DNA of 46,890 nt from Proteiniphilum sp. (GTDB lineage: Bacteria; Bacteroidota; Bacteroidia; Bacteroidales; Dysgonomonadaceae), in contig WOYT01000104.1 of NCBI GenBank assembly GCA_011620695.1, forward strand, positions 1-46,890. Direction: 5' to 3'. Of the stretch, positions 43,904-46,890 are shown in pieces (the first letter of the stretch is position 1; each line of letters begins with the position of its first letter). The position numbers were made by a program, and so were the translations under genes. Below the pieces are notes generated by a model. It was not told the DNA's origin, made no database searches, and was given only the letters and a program-made list of their open reading frames with translations.

Positions 43904-46843
43904 TTAGAATGTGAGGGTAACACCTACGGAGAAAGTTCTCGCCTTGGGATAATACTCACGGTCTTCCACGCCGGGAGCCAGACCATTGTTCCGGTTCTCG
44001 TCCACTTCGGGATCAAGACCCTTGTAACTGGTGAGTACGAAGAGGTTCTGGCCGGTCACGTAGATACGGGCTTGTTCCAGCCAGTTGATACCCTCTGTGG
44101 CGAAGCTATATCCAAGTGATGTGTTGTCGAGGCGCACATGTGAGGCATCCTCCACGTAGAGCGACGAGTACTCGGGCACCACTTTCAGTTGATAGATGAG
44201 CGGGTCGTTCAGAGCGTTGGCACCGATCAGGTAACCGGGGTGTCCGTAGGTCATCCGTCCCATGTTGAGCACCTTGTTGCCCAGGGTACCACGCAGGAAG
44301 AATGAGAAGTCCCAGTTCTTGTAGTTGAAGCGGTTGCTCCAACCGAAAGTCAGGTCGGGTTGTGCGGAGCCGATATAGGTGTAATCCTCAGCCGTGACGC
44401 TGTTCACCTCTTTTCCATCCTTATCGCGGAACACATACTTGCCCTCATCGTCGATACGGATGAACTCAGGCCCGTAGAACTGCCCCACGGGATAGCCCTC
44501 TTCCACCACGTGGGTGGTACGACCGGATCCGCCGCGCACCCAGGCGTCACCCACCATGATGCGGCTGGTGGTGTAAACATCGTCGGAGAGCGAGGTGATC
44601 TCGTTCTTGTTGTGTGCCAGGGTCACCGATGTGTTCCAGAAAAAGTCGCTTGTGCGTATGGCATCGAGGCTGAGTGCCAGCTCGATACCGGTGTTACGCA
44701 TATCCCCCACATTGGCCATCATATCGGGATGGAGGTAGGGCGGTGTCGGTACCCGGTAGGTGTAAAGCATATCGCGTGTACGTTTGTCGTACCATTCAAT
44801 GGTACCGTTGAGGCGGTTGTTGAACATGAAAAAGTCGATACCCACGTTGAACATTGCGGTCTCCTCCCACTTCAGGTCGGGGTTGGCATTCTGGCTGATC
44901 TTGTAGGCAGTGAGCCATGCGCCGTTGTCATAGTAAGTACCGCTGGTGCCGTAGAGCTGTAGGGTCTTGTAGGGGTCGAGGCCGGACTGGTTACCGGTCA
45001 CACCGTATCCCACGCGCAGCTTCAAGTCATCAATCCAGTTCACATCATCCATGAAGGCTTCCTCAGCGATGCCCCATGCAGCCGAGATGGAGGGGAAGAG
45101 ACCCCACTTATGGTTCGCACCAAACTTGGAGGAGCCATCGCGACGCAGCGTGGCTGTCACCATGTAACGCGACATGTAGCTGTAATGCGTGCGGGCATAG
45201 AAGGAGATCAGGCGGCTCATGTTACGGGCCGAACCCACGTCGTTGGGACGGAGTCCCTGTCCCGATTCCAGGTTGTTGGCACCCATCAGATCGGTGGTGA
45301 AGTTACGGTTAGCCGCTTTCATGTAGGAATACTCGTTCTCTTCCCAGGAATAACCGGCCATGGCATTGAAGCGATGTTGTCCGGTGGTTCCGAACTCCTT
45401 GTTGTAGTCGAGTAGCCACTCCATCAGGTTCTTGTCCCAGACCCTGTTCTCCCGCAAGGCATAACCGCCGTCGTTGCGTCCGGCCTGTGTCTCGGAGTTG
45501 TTGTACTGGTTTCTCTCCTCTGTACGTCGTTCCTTGTAGAGCATCGTCTTGATATCGAGGTCCTCGGTGAGGTTGAAGAGGATGTCACCGGAGCCGTAGT
45601 AGTGGACGTTCTTCCAGTGATCCTGGTTCAGCTGCTGGTTCCGCACGGGATTTCCCTGGTCATACTCACGGGTATCGAACCACTCGCCGTCTTCCAGCTT
45701 CACCGGATAGACCGGCAGCATATTGTAGGCCAACACGAAGTTGTAGCGATTGGGACGATTGAAGTCACGCATGGTAGCCGAACCGGTTAGCCCGATACGG
45801 AGCCTGTTGTTGATGGCACGCTGCTGGATTTGAAAGCGGAAATTGTAGCGGTCCATGTCGTTGTCGTGTACCACTCCTTCCCTCCTCTGGTAGTTGAACG
45901 AGGCGCGGTAGTTGTTGCCCGAGCCGCCACCGGAGAGGGAGAGGCTGTGGTTCTGTGAGGTACCGTTTCGGGTGATCTCATCGAACCAATCGGTAGAGGC
46001 ACCGTACTTGTCATAGACAGATGTATCCTTGCCTGTCTCCTGTGCATATGCTCTCCACTCGTCGGCGGTGAGCAGATCCGGTTTGTTGGCGATGGAGGAG
46101 ACGGCAAAATAACCATCGTACGAGACCCTGGGTTTGGTGGCCGATCCCCGTTTGGTGGTGATCAGGATCACACCACCTGCGGAGCGTGATCCATAGATTG
46201 CTGCCGAGGAGGCATCCTTCAACACCGAGATGGACTCGATATCCTGAGGAGCCACGGACAGCAGGTCACCCCCCGGCACACCGTCGATCACGATGAAAGG
46301 TCCCTGATCGTTCTGAAGCGTGGAGACGCCTCTCAATCGTATTCTGGAGCCTTCGGTCACATCACCCGAGGGAGTGGTGATCATCAATCCGGCCACCTTC
46401 CCCTGCAACAGATCGGCAGCATCACGTGTCACCCCTCTGTTGAAGTTCTCCGCCGTGACATTGGTGATCGAGCCGGTGATCTCCCGACGGCGTTGTTCAC
46501 CGTAGCCCACCACTACCAGCTCATCGAGCACTTCGGTATCATCGGTCAGCACAACATCGATCTGAGAGCGCCCTTCTACCGGTACAATCTCTGTTTTCAT
46601 CCCCACATATGATATCTCAAGAATGGCGTTTCGTGACACGTTTTGCAGGGTGAACTGTCCATCCATGTCGGTCACTGTACCTATGGTAGTTCCCTGCACC
46701 TGTACTGTTACACCAATCAGCGGATCGCCGTCGGTATCTGTCACCCTACCTTTCACTGAGATGTTTTGTGCAAACATAATCAGAGAGATTGCCCAGACTG
46801 AGACGAATAGCAACCCTCTTAGAAGAGAATTTTTTTGTTTCAT
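43904..46843 (-). CDS. SusC/RagA-family TonB-dependent outer-membrane receptor
   Basis: 979 residues. A signal peptide (ending LIMFAQ) is followed by a carboxypeptidase-like beta domain ('SVKGRVTDTDGDPLIGVTVQVQG'). Next comes the SusC-type plug with the motif region 'LDELVVVGYGEQRRREITGSI', then a 22-strand barrel ending 'ARTFSVGVTLTF' with the terminal Phe needed for barrel assembly. These receptors import glycans or peptides using TonB energy, and the exb and tonB genes in this window could supply it. The partner SusD follows. No sigma/anti-sigma pair, hybrid two-component gene or glycosidase is visible beside the pair. The start at 46843 is 47 bases from the window end, so the promoter may lie outside. 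Confidence 0.96.
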   Translation of the reverse strand: MKQKNSLLRGLLFVSVWAISLIMFAQNISVKGRVTDTDGDPLIGVTVQVQGTTIGTVTDMDGQFTLQNVSRNAILEISYVGMKTEIVPVEGRSQIDVVLTDDTEVLDELVVVGYGEQRRREITGSITNVTAENFNRGVTRDAADLLQGKVAGLMITTPSGDVTEGSRIRLRGVSTLQNDQGPFIVIDGVPGGDLLSVAPQDIESISVLKDASSAAIYGSRSAGGVILITTKRGSATKPRVSYDGYFAVSSIANKPDLLTADEWRAYAQETGKDTSVYDKYGASTDWFDEITRNGTSQNHSLSLSGGGSGNNYRASFNYQRREGVVHDNDMDRYNFRFQIQQRAINNRLRIGLTGSATMRDFNRPNRYNFVLAYNMLPVYPVKLEDGEWFDTREYDQGNPVRNQQLNQDHWKNVHYYGSGDILFNLTEDLDIKTMLYKERRTEERNQYNNSETQAGRNDGGYALRENRVWDKNLMEWLLDYNKEFGTTGQHRFNAMAGYSWEENEYSYMKAANRNFTTDLMGANNLESGQGLRPNDVGSARNMSRLISFYARTHYSYMSRYMVTATLRRDGSSKFGANHKWGLFPSISAAWGIAEEAFMDDVNWIDDLKLRVGYGVTGNQSGLDPYKTLQLYGTSGTYYDNGAWLTAYKISQNANPDLKWEETAMFNVGIDFFMFNNRLNGTIEWYDKRTRDMLYTYRVPTPPYLHPDMMANVGDMRNTGIELALSLDAIRTSDFFWNTSVTLAHNKNEITSLSDDVYTTSRIMVGDAWVRGGSGRTTHVVEEGYPVGQFYGPEFIRIDDEGKYVFRDKDGKEVNSVTAEDYTYIGSAQPDLTFGWSNRFNYKNWDFSFFLRGTLGNKVLNMGRMTYGHPGYLIGANALNDPLIYQLKVVPEYSSLYVEDASHVRLDNTSLGYSFATEGINWLEQARIYVTGQNLFVLTSYKGLDPEVDENRNNGLAPGVEDREYYPKARTFSVGVTLTF

Positions 46844-46890
46844 ACGTTCATAAATATTAAGATTAATAATTAATTATAAATGAAATAAAC

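Overview
The window looks like a stretch of core chromosome from a Bacteroidota species, most likely a Bacteroidales and possibly close to the Dysgonomonadaceae. The taxonomic call is inference. It rests on a SusC/SusD pair, an ExbB/ExbD/TonB set with a proline-rich TonB, a seven-gene V-type ATPase cluster of the kind also seen in Chlamydiae and spirochaetes, and repeated TAnnTTTG promoter boxes, four of them with a TTG 18-20 bases upstream. Shine-Dalgarno sequences are mostly absent. I see no insertion sequence, prophage, integrase, CRISPR array or broken gene.

Layout, left to right. (1) 1-4733, plus strand: the 3' end of an RND efflux adaptor, a complete RND pump and a TolC-like channel. 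(2) 4859-12594, plus strand: the V-type ATPase operon E-DUF2764-A-B-D-I-K. No recognisable C, F or G gene is present, and the K rotor subunit carries a complete Na+-site signature. (3) 12621-19173, minus strand: a cation diffusion facilitator and two unlike GH78 alpha-L-rhamnosidases, one with a type I signal and one a lipoprotein. (4) 19337-21543, plus strand: ffh and folD, overlapping by one base. (5) 21558-24987, minus strand: a flippase-like membrane protein, gcvT and pepT. (6) 25080-25263: the small SRP RNA gene with its own promoter, back to back with the pepT promoter, followed by a terminator. The SRP RNA lies about 4.5 kb from the gene for its protein partner Ffh. (7) 25289-27132: a DoxX protein (minus) and an anaerobic sulfatase-maturase (plus). 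(8) 27149-34752, minus strand: exbB, a four-helix membrane protein of unknown role and two exbD genes; tRNA-Ser(GGA); tatD, a conserved unknown and a short-chain prenyl synthase; tonB; hpt; trmN6. (9) 34848-38247: lon (plus) and a sodium/calcium exchanger (minus), overlapping tail to tail. (10) 38385-42185: an ECF sigma factor (minus), htpG (plus) and type I pantothenate kinase (plus). (11) 42285-46843, minus strand: a SusC/SusD pair with no enzyme gene after it inside the window.

How the parts fit together. The ExbB/ExbD/TonB genes would power SusC-type receptors such as the one at the right end. The rhamnosidases and SusCD point to a glycan-using lifestyle. The V-ATPase, the exchanger and the RND pump all deal with ion gradients. 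The conserved Na+ site suggests that sodium may be the coupling ion of the ATPase.

I did not find a clearly undescribed multi-gene system. The best leads are the unknown membrane protein inside the exb operon, DUF2764 in the place of ATPase subunit C, the unknown gene between tatD and the prenyl synthase, and the altered metal site of the CDF transporter.
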